A DNA stretch of 64,000 bases from Variovorax brevis. Lineage in GTDB: Bacteria > Pseudomonadota > Gammaproteobacteria > Burkholderiales > Burkholderiaceae_C. Positions 42,839 to 50,635 of this stretch are shown here, piece after piece. The notes under the pieces are model-generated. The model saw nothing but the letters and a program-made list of their open reading frames with translations, did not search any database and was not told the origin of the DNA. The stretch is taken from the NCBI RefSeq assembly GCF_030317105.1, contig NZ_JASZYG010000007.1:248001-312000 (forward strand), read 5' to 3'. Both the position numbers and the translations under genes were made by a program. How positions within the stretch are numbered: the stretch's first letter is position 1; each line of letters opens with the position of its first letter.

Positions 42839-43336
42839 TTACTGGCCGTAGCGCGGCAATTGGTCGAAGGGCGTGTTCCCGTCGTCGCGCGGTCCGGTGT
42901 TGGCCACGAAAGGCCAGAAATTGAAAAAGGGCCGCTCCGCGCTCTGGCGCTCGGTCCGCGCCTCGTCAGTCGACAGGAGCCAGACGCTGCTCACCAGCCC
43001 CATCGTGTCTTTCATGTAGTTCACGACGTAGGTTTGGCCCACCAGCGCCGCCGGCATCACGAGCATGCGCTGCGCGCTCTGGACGCGCGAGCCGGGCGAC
43101 AGGCGCGCCGGCTGGCCGTCGAGCAGGACCTGTTGGGCGTTGACGAAGGTGATCTGGCCGCGCAGCGTGCCCACCGGGAAGTTGCGACCGCCAACGGCCG
43201 CTTCGTTCTGGGTCTGGATGGATTGATCCTGCGCCTGCGCAGGCGCGTGGAGCCACAGGGCCGAGGAGACGAGCAGTGCGTAGCCGACAGCTATAGAGGG
43301 AAGGTTTTTTGAAGGAAACTTGACGCAGCGATTCAT
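42839..43336 (-). CDS. Secreted hypothetical protein
   Basis: A 165-residue exported protein: signal peptide (SIAVGYALLVSSALWLHAPAQAQ, cleaved after AQA near residue 36), then a beta-rich core LRGQITFVNAQQVLLDGQPARLSPGSRVQSAQRMLVMPAALVGQTYVVNYMKDTMGLVSSVWLLS, and a Phe/Pro-rich end (RPFFNFWPFVANTG). I recognise no named domain; the core looks like an OB-type or similar small beta barrel often seen in Comamonadaceae hypothetical proteins. It is divergent from the RND adaptor gene and ends at a terminator, so it is monocistronic. Confidence 0.65.
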   Translation of the reverse strand: MNRCVKFPSKNLPSIAVGYALLVSSALWLHAPAQAQDQSIQTQNEAAVGGRNFPVGTLRGQITFVNAQQVLLDGQPARLSPGSRVQSAQRMLVMPAALVGQTYVVNYMKDTMGLVSSVWLLSTDEARTERQSAERPFFNFWPFVANTGPRDDGNTPFDQLPRYGQ

Positions 43337-43438
43337 GGGGTATATCCAGAGGCTGAACAGCCGATTTTAACGGTGCACCCGCGTCCGGCGGCCAATTGGC
43401 CCACGTGCCGCGCTGCACAGCGCTTTACATTTCTTTGC

Positions 43439-43483
43439 GGAAGCTATGGACCTTCTGGGGGGTTCGCTGGTCCAATAGTTTCC
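43439..43483. promoter_or_regulatory. Inverted repeat upstream of the RND efflux operon
   Basis: GGAAgCTATGGACC at 43439-43452 faces GGTCCaATAGtTTCC at 43469-43483: arms of 14-15 bases with one mismatch and one bulge, 16 bases between. It is in the 207-base gap between the hypothetical gene (-) and the RND adaptor (+), about 60 bases before the adaptor. It could be an operator pair or leader hairpin. No local regulator gene is adjacent. Confidence 0.45.
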
Positions 43484-43543
43484 GCTGGTTACAAGTGTCC
43501 TCACAATACTGCGTTCCGTCGTCCCCACTGTTGTTTTTGCTCC

Positions 43544-44827
43544 ATGAAGAAAAAAGTTGTCCTGCCCCTGCTGGGCGTGCTCGTTGTTGCAGCCGCGGCG
43601 GGCTGGTGGTGGAGCGGATCTTCGGCGCGGCAAGCCGCAACAGGGGCGAGTAGCTCCCAAGGCGCGGCCAACGGTTCTGCCAGCGGAGCGGGCAATGGTT
43701 CGGCGACGGGCGCCGCGGCATCCGCCCTGGTGACGCTTGCGCCGGCCGTGCGGCAGGACGTGCCCGTTACCGTACAGGTCAACGGCAGCGTGGTGTCGCT
43801 CAACAGCGTCGACTTGCGGCCGCTGGTGACCAACACCGTGCGCGAAGTGCATGTGAAGGAGGGGCAGTTCGTCAAGGCCGGCCAGTTGCTGTTCACGCTG
43901 GATGACCGGCCTGACCAGGCCAATCTGGCCAAGGCCCGTGCGCAACAACTCAAGGATGAAGCCACGCTGGCCGATCTGGATCGCCAGTACAAGCGCAGCC
44001 AGGAGCTCGTGGCGCAGAACTTCATTTCGAAGAGCGCCGCCGATTCCACCCTGTCGCAGCTCGACGCGCAGCGCGCCGCCGTGGCGGCCGACCGCGCCGC
44101 CGTCCAGTCGGCGCAGGTGGCGCTGGGCTATGCAACCTTGCGTGCGCCGATTGCCGGACGCATCGGCACCGTCGCGATCTACCCGGGCAGCCTCGTGCAG
44201 CCGACGACCTCGCTGGTCACCATCACGCAGCTCGATCCGATCGCCGTGAGTTTCCCGGTGCCGGAAGGCCACTTGCAGGATCTGCTGGCCGCTGCGCGCA
44301 CCAACACGAAGGTCGAGGCCATCGTGCAGGGCCGCAAGCCGGTGACCGGCGCGCTCAACTTCGTGGACAACACGGTCGATCCGCAAATCGGCACGGTCCG
44401 CGCCAAGGCCGTCTTCGAGAATGCGGACCAAAGCCTGTGGCCCGGCCAGTTCGTGGAAACGCACGTCACGGTGCGCACCCTCAAGGACGCCACGGTGATC
44501 CCCGCGGCGGCCATCATGATGCTGGCCGATGGCAGCTCGGTCTACGTCGTGGACGCCGAGCGAAACGCCGCCCGCCGCAAGGTGCAGACCCTCCATTCCT
44601 TCGGCTCGCAAGTGGCCGTGAAGGGGCTGGAGCCGGGAGAGCAGATCGTCGTTGAGGGCAAGCAGAACGTGCGGCCGGGCGGCAAGGTGCGCATCGATCC
44701 CGCGTCGGCACCGTCGGCGCCTGCAGGTCCGGCGGGCCCCTCTCCGGCCGCCGTCCCCACCGGCCCCAACGCCGCCATCGCGACGCCGGACAAGGTCGCC
44801 CCCTCGAAAGTTCGGGAGCAGACATGA
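43544..44827 (+). CDS. RND efflux periplasmic adaptor (MdtA-like)
   Basis: A 427-residue membrane-fusion protein: N-terminal helix (VVLPLLGVLVVAAAAGWWW), a Gly/Ser/Ala-rich linker (residues ~30-60), barrel-sandwich/lipoyl segments (VKEGQFVKAGQLLFTLD and TLRAPIAGRIG), an alpha-hairpin between (KARAQQLKDEATLADLDRQYKRSQELVAQ) and a beta-barrel plus membrane-proximal end (PGQFVETHVTV, GLEPGEQIVVEGKQNVRPGG). It joins the RND pump to an outer-membrane channel. The stop overlaps the pump start (ATGA). Confidence 0.9.
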   Translation: MKKKVVLPLLGVLVVAAAAGWWWSGSSARQAATGASSSQGAANGSASGAGNGSATGAAASALVTLAPAVRQDVPVTVQVNGSVVSLNSVDLRPLVTNTVREVHVKEGQFVKAGQLLFTLDDRPDQANLAKARAQQLKDEATLADLDRQYKRSQELVAQNFISKSAADSTLSQLDAQRAAVAADRAAVQSAQVALGYATLRAPIAGRIGTVAIYPGSLVQPTTSLVTITQLDPIAVSFPVPEGHLQDLLAAARTNTKVEAIVQGRKPVTGALNFVDNTVDPQIGTVRAKAVFENADQSLWPGQFVETHVTVRTLKDATVIPAAAIMMLADGSSVYVVDAERNAARRKVQTLHSFGSQVAVKGLEPGEQIVVEGKQNVRPGGKVRIDPASAPSAPAGPAGPSPAAVPTGPNAAIATPDKVAPSKVREQT

Positions 44828-47800
44828 ACATCTCCGAGCTGTGCATCCGTCGTCCTGCGATGACGGTGCTGCTGTCTGCCGCGGTGGTGGTCATCGGCAT
44901 CTTTGCCTACTTCAGCATTCCCGTCGCGGCGCTGCCGAGCTACAACACGCCGGTCATCAACGTGTCGGCGCAGTTGCCGGGCGCGAGTCCCGACACCATG
45001 GCCTCGTCGGTGGCGCTGCCGCTGGAAAAGCAGTTCTCCACCATCCCCGGCCTGTCGACGATCAGTTCGGTCAACACGCAGGGCAATACCTCGATCACGC
45101 TGGAATTCGTGAGCAGCCGCGACATCGATGCAGCGGCCGTGGACGTGCAGGCTGCCCTGTTGCGGGCCCAGCGCCAGTTGCCGGCCGAGCTGACGCAGCT
45201 GCCTTCCTACCGCAAGGTGAATCCCGCCGATGCGCCGGTGCTGCTCATCGCGATGATTTCGGACTCGATGACGCCGTCCGAGCTCAACGACTATGCCGAA
45301 AACCTGGTCTCGCCCACGCTGTCGACCATCGACGGCGTGGCGCAGGTGGCGGTGTTCGGGCAAAAGCGCTTCGCGGTGCGCATCAAGGCCAATGCCGATT
45401 TGCTCAACGCGCGCAACATCACGCTGGACGAACTGGCCAACGCCGTTCGCATGGCCAACGCCAACACGCCGGTGGGCGTGCTCGACGGTCCGCGCCAGAC
45501 CTTGACCATCCAGGCCAACCAGCAAATGCTCAATGCCGAGGCTTTCACCAAGGTGATCGTCGGACAGCGCAATGGCGCGCCGGTGCGGCTTGACGAGGTG
45601 GCCACGGTCGAGGACAGCTACGAATCCGTCAAGACCGGCAGCAGCTACAACGGCAAGGCCTCGGTCACGCTGGCGGTGCAGCGCCAGCCCAATGCGAACA
45701 CGGTGCAGGTGGTGGATGCGGTGCGCGCACTCATGCCCCGCTTCCAGCAGCAGTTGCCGCAGTCGGTCGAGATGCACCTGGTCAACGACCGGTCGCTGTC
45801 GATTCGCGCGGCCGTGCACGATGTGCAACTCACGCTGCTCGGGACGATCGCGCTGGTGGTGATGGTGATCTTTCTTTTCCTGCATCGCCTGGTGGCCACG
45901 CTCATTCCCGCGGCGACGATTCCCATCTCGCTCATCGGCGCGGTGGCCTTGCTCTACGCCTTTGGCTACAGCCTGGACAACGTGTCGCTGCTGGGCATCA
46001 CCCTGGCGGTCGGGCTGGTGGTGGACGACGCGATCGTGGTGCTGGAAAACATCATGCGCTACGTCGAAAAGGGCATGGAGCCCATGGCGGCGGCTTTGCG
46101 GGGCGCGCGCGAAGTGGGTTTCACCATCGTGTCGATCTCCATTTCGCTGGTGGCGGTGTTCATCCCGATCTTTTTCATGCCGGGCGTCATCGGCTTGCTG
46201 TTCCACGAATTCGCGGTGGTGGTGGCGCTGGCGGTGCTGGTGTCGGCCATCGTTTCGCTCACGCTCGTGCCAATGCTGGCCAGCCGCTTGCTGAAACACA
46301 CGCCGCGGGCGGAAACTGCCGGCGACGAGCCCGCAAGCGGCGAAGCCTTGGCGCATCTGGACCACGAAGAGCAGCACCCGGAACCCGGCACTGCGGTGGG
46401 TCGGGCCTTCGAGCGCGGCTACCGCTGGGTGCACGCGTCGTACCTGCATTCGCTCGACTGGACGCTGCGCCATCGTGGGCTGATGCTGTTGCTCGCGGGC
46501 GCCACCTTCGTGCTCACGGCGTGGTTGTCCATCACCATCCCCAAGGGCTTCTTCCCCGAGGAAGACATCGGGCAGATCCAGATCACCACCGAGGCGTCGG
46601 AAGACATCTCCTTTGTCGCGATGGCGGCGCTGCAGGAGCGCGTGGCGCAGGCAATTCAGGCCGACCCGAACGTGCAGGACGTCAACTCCTTCATTGGCGT
46701 GGGCGGCGCCGCCTCGACGCAGAACACCGGGCGGATGTTTGCCGTGCTCAAGCCGCGCAGCGAGCGCCAGCCGATGACGCAAGTGCTCGAAGGCTTGCGC
46801 AAGCGCTTCCGCGACATCCCCGGCATCGCCGTCTACATGCAGCCGACGCAGAACCTTCGCCTGGGCGGCCGCGCCAGCAAGGCGCGCTACCAATATTCGC
46901 TGCAGAGCGTGAGCGCCGGCGCCCTGAGCGATTGGGCCGGCAAGCTCATGGAACGCATGCGCACCGATCCGGCCTTCCGCGACGTGACGAGCGATTCGCA
47001 GAACCGCGGCCTGCAGGCCACGCTGGACATCGACCGCGACAAGGCCGGCGTGCTGGGCGTGGCCATCGGCGACTTGCGTACCGCTCTCTACAACGCCTAT
47101 GGCGACCGGCAGATCGGCAGCATCTATGGCGCCAGCAACACCTATCAGGTGATCCTTGCAGCGGCCGACAGCGATCGTCAGTTCGAGGAAGACATGGCGC
47201 GCCTGTCGGTGCGCAACAAGGCGGGTGCGCTGGTGCCGCTGTCCGCGTTTGCGACCGTCAAGCGAACCGTCGGGCCGACGGCCGTCAACCATCAGGGCCA
47301 GCTGCAGGCGGTGACGGTGTCCTTCAACCTCGCGCCCAATGTGCCGCTGGGCGACGCCACGGCCAAGATCGACCGTTTCACGGCGGAGCTGAAGATGCCC
47401 GCCTCGATCATCTCGAGCTACGGCGGCGATGCGGCCGTGTTCCAGAGTTCGCAGGGGAGCCAGGCGGCGCTGCTGATCATCGCGGTGCTGGTCATCTACG
47501 TGTTGCTGGGCGTGCTCTATGAGAGCTACATCCATCCGATCACGATCCTTGCGGGCTTGCCTTCCGCAGCCATTGGCGCCTTGCTGTCGCTGAAGCTGTT
47601 TGGCTTCGATCTCACGTTGATCGCCACCATCGGCATCCTGCTCCTGATCGGCATCGTGAAGAAGAACGCGATCATGATGATCGACTTCGCCCTCGACGCG
47701 CAGCGCACGCAGAACCTCGCCCCGGTCGACGCGATCCGCGAGGCCTGCCGGTTGCGCTTCCGCCCGATCCTGATGACCACGCTCGCGGCCCTGATGGGTG

Positions 47801-48012
47801 CCTTGCCGCTGGCATTGGGGCTGGGCGCTGGCGCGGAACTGCGCCAACCGCTGGGTGTTGCGGTGGTGGGGGGCTTGATCTTTTCGCAGGTCATCACGCT
47901 CTACATCACGCCGGCGATCTACCTTGCGCTGGATCGCTACAGCGGCAGCGGGCCGCTGCAGACGCTGCCCGGCGCAGCGCCTGAGCACAAGGTTGCTTCG
48001 GCCCAGGCGTGA
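44824..48012 (+). CDS. RND efflux inner-membrane transporter (MdtB/MdtC/AcrB-like)
   Basis: A 1062-residue RND pump with 12 helices and two large periplasmic loops. It starts NISELCIRRPAMTVLLSAAVVVIG, typical of the MdtBC/MuxBC type. Helix 4 has the proton-relay pair in GLVVDDAIVVLENI; later LLIGIVKKNAIMMIDFALDAQR and GLIFSQVITLYITPAIYL are the helix 10-12 landmarks. It exports hydrophobic drugs or metabolites by proton antiport. No second pump and no outer-membrane channel gene follows, so these partners must come from elsewhere. Convergent with the biosynthetic operon; a role in exporting its product is possible but not shown. Confidence 0.93.
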   Translation: MNISELCIRRPAMTVLLSAAVVVIGIFAYFSIPVAALPSYNTPVINVSAQLPGASPDTMASSVALPLEKQFSTIPGLSTISSVNTQGNTSITLEFVSSRDIDAAAVDVQAALLRAQRQLPAELTQLPSYRKVNPADAPVLLIAMISDSMTPSELNDYAENLVSPTLSTIDGVAQVAVFGQKRFAVRIKANADLLNARNITLDELANAVRMANANTPVGVLDGPRQTLTIQANQQMLNAEAFTKVIVGQRNGAPVRLDEVATVEDSYESVKTGSSYNGKASVTLAVQRQPNANTVQVVDAVRALMPRFQQQLPQSVEMHLVNDRSLSIRAAVHDVQLTLLGTIALVVMVIFLFLHRLVATLIPAATIPISLIGAVALLYAFGYSLDNVSLLGITLAVGLVVDDAIVVLENIMRYVEKGMEPMAAALRGAREVGFTIVSISISLVAVFIPIFFMPGVIGLLFHEFAVVVALAVLVSAIVSLTLVPMLASRLLKHTPRAETAGDEPASGEALAHLDHEEQHPEPGTAVGRAFERGYRWVHASYLHSLDWTLRHRGLMLLLAGATFVLTAWLSITIPKGFFPEEDIGQIQITTEASEDISFVAMAALQERVAQAIQADPNVQDVNSFIGVGGAASTQNTGRMFAVLKPRSERQPMTQVLEGLRKRFRDIPGIAVYMQPTQNLRLGGRASKARYQYSLQSVSAGALSDWAGKLMERMRTDPAFRDVTSDSQNRGLQATLDIDRDKAGVLGVAIGDLRTALYNAYGDRQIGSIYGASNTYQVILAAADSDRQFEEDMARLSVRNKAGALVPLSAFATVKRTVGPTAVNHQGQLQAVTVSFNLAPNVPLGDATAKIDRFTAELKMPASIISSYGGDAAVFQSSQGSQAALLIIAVLVIYVLLGVLYESYIHPITILAGLPSAAIGALLSLKLFGFDLTLIATIGILLLIGIVKKNAIMMIDFALDAQRTQNLAPVDAIREACRLRFRPILMTTLAALMGALPLALGLGAGAELRQPLGVAVVGGLIFSQVITLYITPAIYLALDRYSGSGPLQTLPGAAPEHKVASAQA

Positions 48013-48020
48013 ATGGCAAG

Positions 48021-48041
48021 CGGGCCACTGCTGAAGGCCCG
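48021..48041. terminator. Weak terminator-like hairpin
   Basis: CGGGCC (48021-48026), nine-base loop, GGCCCG (48036-48041), between the convergent RND pump and hydrolase genes. No clean T run follows on either strand, so efficiency is doubtful. Confidence 0.35.
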
Positions 48042-48062
48042 TTCGTTGTCAGCGAGGGGTAA

Positions 48063-49073
48063 TCAGGCCGCCAGTCGCGCGTCGATGCGGTGTTCGGCTG
48101 CCAACGGTTGCGCCGGCGTGCCGGGAGTCGCAGTCCGGCGTTCGGTGGCGCCTGCGGCTGCGTCCCGAGGTTGCTTGGCCGCGACCTCGACCGCCCACTT
48201 TCGCACCTCGTCCAGCAACTTGCGTTGCGCCGCGAGCGTGGTGATGGTGTGGTCGACATCCGGCCAGAACTTGTAGCGAATACGCTGCAGGAAGGGCGGA
48301 TTGCCCAATCCCTTCAGCAGATCGCGGTTGTGGTCGACCGAATGCAGCGTGGCTGAATACATGAGGTACATATCGACGCCGCGATCGACCAGCTTGGTCA
48401 TGTCGCGTGTGAAATCAGCGGCTTCGTATTCCGGCGATCCGTCTTCGAAGATCCCGGTTTCCTCGGTTGACTGGGGTGCTGCGCGTCCCGCGAACCGACT
48501 CAGCACCTTCTGGCGCGCCGCTGCATCCAGCGGATTGGAAGCCCACTCCGTCCAGTCCACCCAGCCACGGAAGCTCCGGCGGATCGACGGGTTGAAGGGA
48601 AAAGCCAGGAGCCGGCGAATCTTTCGCTCGAGGCGCACCGCCTTCGTCAGGAAGATGTAGCCGTCGAACTTGGCCAGCCCCACGATGCGCGGGTCGGCCA
48701 GGGTCAACGCCATGCCGTTGGCGGCGCCCGAGCAAATGCCGAACACAATGAATTGCCGAAGGCCTGTGGAAGCCTGCAACTGGTCGATGGCCGCCTGCAT
48801 GTCCAGCAGGGCCTGCGTGCGAAAGTCCGCGCGGCCACCGGAGGCGCGACTGTCCCCAACGCCCGAAAGGTCGATGCGCAGCGACGGAATGCCGACCGAA
48901 GCCAGCTCGCGCGCGGCCTTGACGTTGATGCGGCGCGGACCCATGCGTGGATTCACGCCGACGTTGAGCAGCAGGCAGCCCACGGAACTGGTGGGCGTGT
49001 TCACCGGTTGCGTCAGGACGCCGACAAGCGTGCCGTCCGGCCCGAAGGTCAGTGGTGTTTCATTGCTTTCCAT
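48063..49073 (-). CDS. Alpha/beta hydrolase with Cys nucleophile elbow (exosortase-A-associated hydrolase-1-like)
   Basis: A 336-residue alpha/beta hydrolase fold protein: GCLLLNVGVNPRMGPRRINVKAARELASVGIPSLRIDLSGVGDS, then the nucleophile elbow FGICSGAAN, in which Cys takes the Ser position of G-x-S-x-G. A late acidic/His region (FWPDVDHTITTL) can complete a triad. Cys at the elbow with a following G-A is also found in the group called exosortase A system-associated hydrolase 1 (from memory of that family). It is the last gene of the biosynthetic operon and overlaps the other hydrolase by 14 bases. A free-standing release or editing enzyme for the thioester-bound product is one reading; I cannot prove it. 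Confidence 0.7.
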   Translation of the reverse strand: MESNETPLTFGPDGTLVGVLTQPVNTPTSSVGCLLLNVGVNPRMGPRRINVKAARELASVGIPSLRIDLSGVGDSRASGGRADFRTQALLDMQAAIDQLQASTGLRQFIVFGICSGAANGMALTLADPRIVGLAKFDGYIFLTKAVRLERKIRRLLAFPFNPSIRRSFRGWVDWTEWASNPLDAAARQKVLSRFAGRAAPQSTEETGIFEDGSPEYEAADFTRDMTKLVDRGVDMYLMYSATLHSVDHNRDLLKGLGNPPFLQRIRYKFWPDVDHTITTLAAQRKLLDEVRKWAVEVAAKQPRDAAAGATERRTATPGTPAQPLAAEHRIDARLAA

Positions 49074-49884
49074 TGAGCTCCCCCATCATTTTTTGCAGGG
49101 CCTCAGCTGGAACCATCTCATTGTTGGCAAACGGATTCGAGGTCCAGATCAGCGGATGCTTGAACGAAGCGTATTCGATTTTTGCGCCTGCGTGCTTGGC
49201 ACCAATGGTCGATGCCCATCGCTTTGCTGCGTCGTCGTCGGGGTCAGCCATCAGGCTGATGTGGTTGGGAGCAAATTGCGCCGGGGAAGACGTGTCGAGG
49301 CCGGCCATCTGCTGACGCAACTTCGGCGAGATGGCAAAGCCCAGGCATTCCCCTTCGAAGATTTTCGTGTCGCGCGTGAGGGAGCTGCGCCACGCGGGGT
49401 CGGGAATGTTGTGGCTGAGTTCCAGCTCTTCGACTTGGGCGCGGTGAAGTTCCTTGAGGTAGGTGGTGCCGTCAAAAATGGCGTCCCATAGCACCAGCTT
49501 CTGGACGCGCGGCATGGATTGGGGTGCCGCTGCCAATGCCAGGTTGGCGCCCAGCCGAGCGCCGAACCAGGTCACTTGCGATGCGCCCGAGCGACGCAAC
49601 AGTTCCCGGTGCGCCTCGCAGATGTCTTGCGCCCAGCCGGTCATCTCGCCCTGTTCGTCATCGCCGGGTGAATCGCCTGTGGCGTGATAGTCGAAGCGCA
49701 ACACGGCGACGCCCTGGCGCGACAGGCGCTCGGCCATCAGTCGATAGAAACGGTGAATGCGCAAGGCTTCGTGGCCAAAGGGGTAGCACAGCAGCACCGC
49801 CGCGTTGGTGACGCGACGCTCCTCGGCGGGATGGAACAGGCCGAACATGCGGCGCTGCGAAGGGCCAAAGTTGATCGGTGTCAT
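49060..49884 (-). CDS. Alpha/beta hydrolase-fold protein with Arg at the nucleophile elbow (hydrolase-2-like)
   Basis: A 274-residue alpha/beta hydrolase fold: AVLLCYPFGHEALRIHRFYRLMAERLSRQGVAVLRFDYHATGDSPGD, then TWFGARLGANLALA at the elbow. The usual G-x-S-x-G reads G-A-R-L-G, so the Ser nucleophile is absent. The group known as exosortase A system-associated hydrolase 2 has a similar G-x-R-x-G, and such proteins occur in pairs with hydrolase 1, as here. It is either a non-hydrolytic partner or uses other residues. It overlaps the phosphopantetheinyl transferase stop by four bases (ATGA). Confidence 0.7.
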   Translation of the reverse strand: MTPINFGPSQRRMFGLFHPAEERRVTNAAVLLCYPFGHEALRIHRFYRLMAERLSRQGVAVLRFDYHATGDSPGDDEQGEMTGWAQDICEAHRELLRRSGASQVTWFGARLGANLALAAAPQSMPRVQKLVLWDAIFDGTTYLKELHRAQVEELELSHNIPDPAWRSSLTRDTKIFEGECLGFAISPKLRQQMAGLDTSSPAQFAPNHISLMADPDDDAAKRWASTIGAKHAGAKIEYASFKHPLIWTSNPFANNEMVPAEALQKMMGELNGKQ

Positions 49885-50606
49885 GGCGTGGCTTCGGTTG
49901 GGGGTTGCGCGAGCGCGCCACTCGATCGTTCGGATGGAACGGCCAGCAGAGCGATCGAGGCGATGGCTTTCACTGAAGCGAGTTCAAACGATTGGACGTC
50001 GGCCATCATCTCACTCGCCTCCGGCCACGGGAAGCGAACAGTATGGCAATTCTTCACGATTCCGGTCGCAGGCATGGGCCCCGCGGCAAAACCTGTTCCC
50101 AGTGCCTTCAGGCATGCTTCTTTTCGCGTCCATCCGACGAGGAATGCATGGGAGCGGGCAACATTTGCAAGCGAGCCCAATGCCTCGAGTTCCTGGGCAT
50201 CGAAATACTGTTGGGCCATGTCCATGGCGTCTGGAACGTCCCGTGCGACTTCCACATCGACGCCCACGGGACGCGCGTCAGCTCCAATGGCGATCAGTCC
50301 GATCGCGTCGCTGTGGCTCATGTTGAAGCGGCAGGCGGGCACATCCAGCAGTTCGGGCTTGCCGTGCTCGCCGTAGCCAAAGCGTAACGACCCTGCCGTC
50401 AAGCCCGTGTGTTGTGCGAGTACGTGACGCAGCGCCAAGCGCGCCGTCACAAAGCGATGGCGATGCGTCGCGAACATGAATCGGGCGGCACGTGCGCATT
50501 CATCGGCAGACAAGCAGGCGCGATCCAGTTCATCGACTGGCGCGTCCAGATCCACCAACCACAATGCGCAACCTGCCTCCGATGCAATTTGCTGCGGTTG
50601 CTGCAC
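49881..50606 (-). CDS. 4'-Phosphopantetheinyl transferase, Sfp type
   Basis: A 241-residue Sfp-type phosphopantetheinyl transferase. The magnesium and CoA-binding motifs are present: FGYGEHGKPEL, FNMSHSD, GVDVEVARDVPD and WTRKEACLKALGTGF. It installs the phosphopantetheine arm on carrier domains, and five carrier domains are encoded in the two genes upstream, so it is almost surely their activator. GTG start at 50606 with GGAGGG 12 bases upstream; 29 bases after the NRPS stop. Confidence 0.9.
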   Translation of the reverse strand: MQQPQQIASEAGCALWLVDLDAPVDELDRACLSADECARAARFMFATHRHRFVTARLALRHVLAQHTGLTAGSLRFGYGEHGKPELLDVPACRFNMSHSDAIGLIAIGADARPVGVDVEVARDVPDAMDMAQQYFDAQELEALGSLANVARSHAFLVGWTRKEACLKALGTGFAAGPMPATGIVKNCHTVRFPWPEASEMMADVQSFELASVKAIASIALLAVPSERSSGALAQPPTEATP

Positions 50607-50635
50607 GAAGATTTCTAACCCTCCGGCCGTTTAAC

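Noticed and set aside
44542..47988. Very long open frame (over 1100 codons) on the minus strand opposite the RND pump
   Set aside because: Composition is His/Arg/Asp/Gln-rich without any domain, and the plus strand encodes a perfect RND transporter. It is a GC-rich antisense shadow.
48063..49884. Two hydrolases as standard type II thioesterases of the NRPS
   Set aside because: Their elbows lack the Ser of the GxSxG motif that type II thioesterases need, so I do not call them that.
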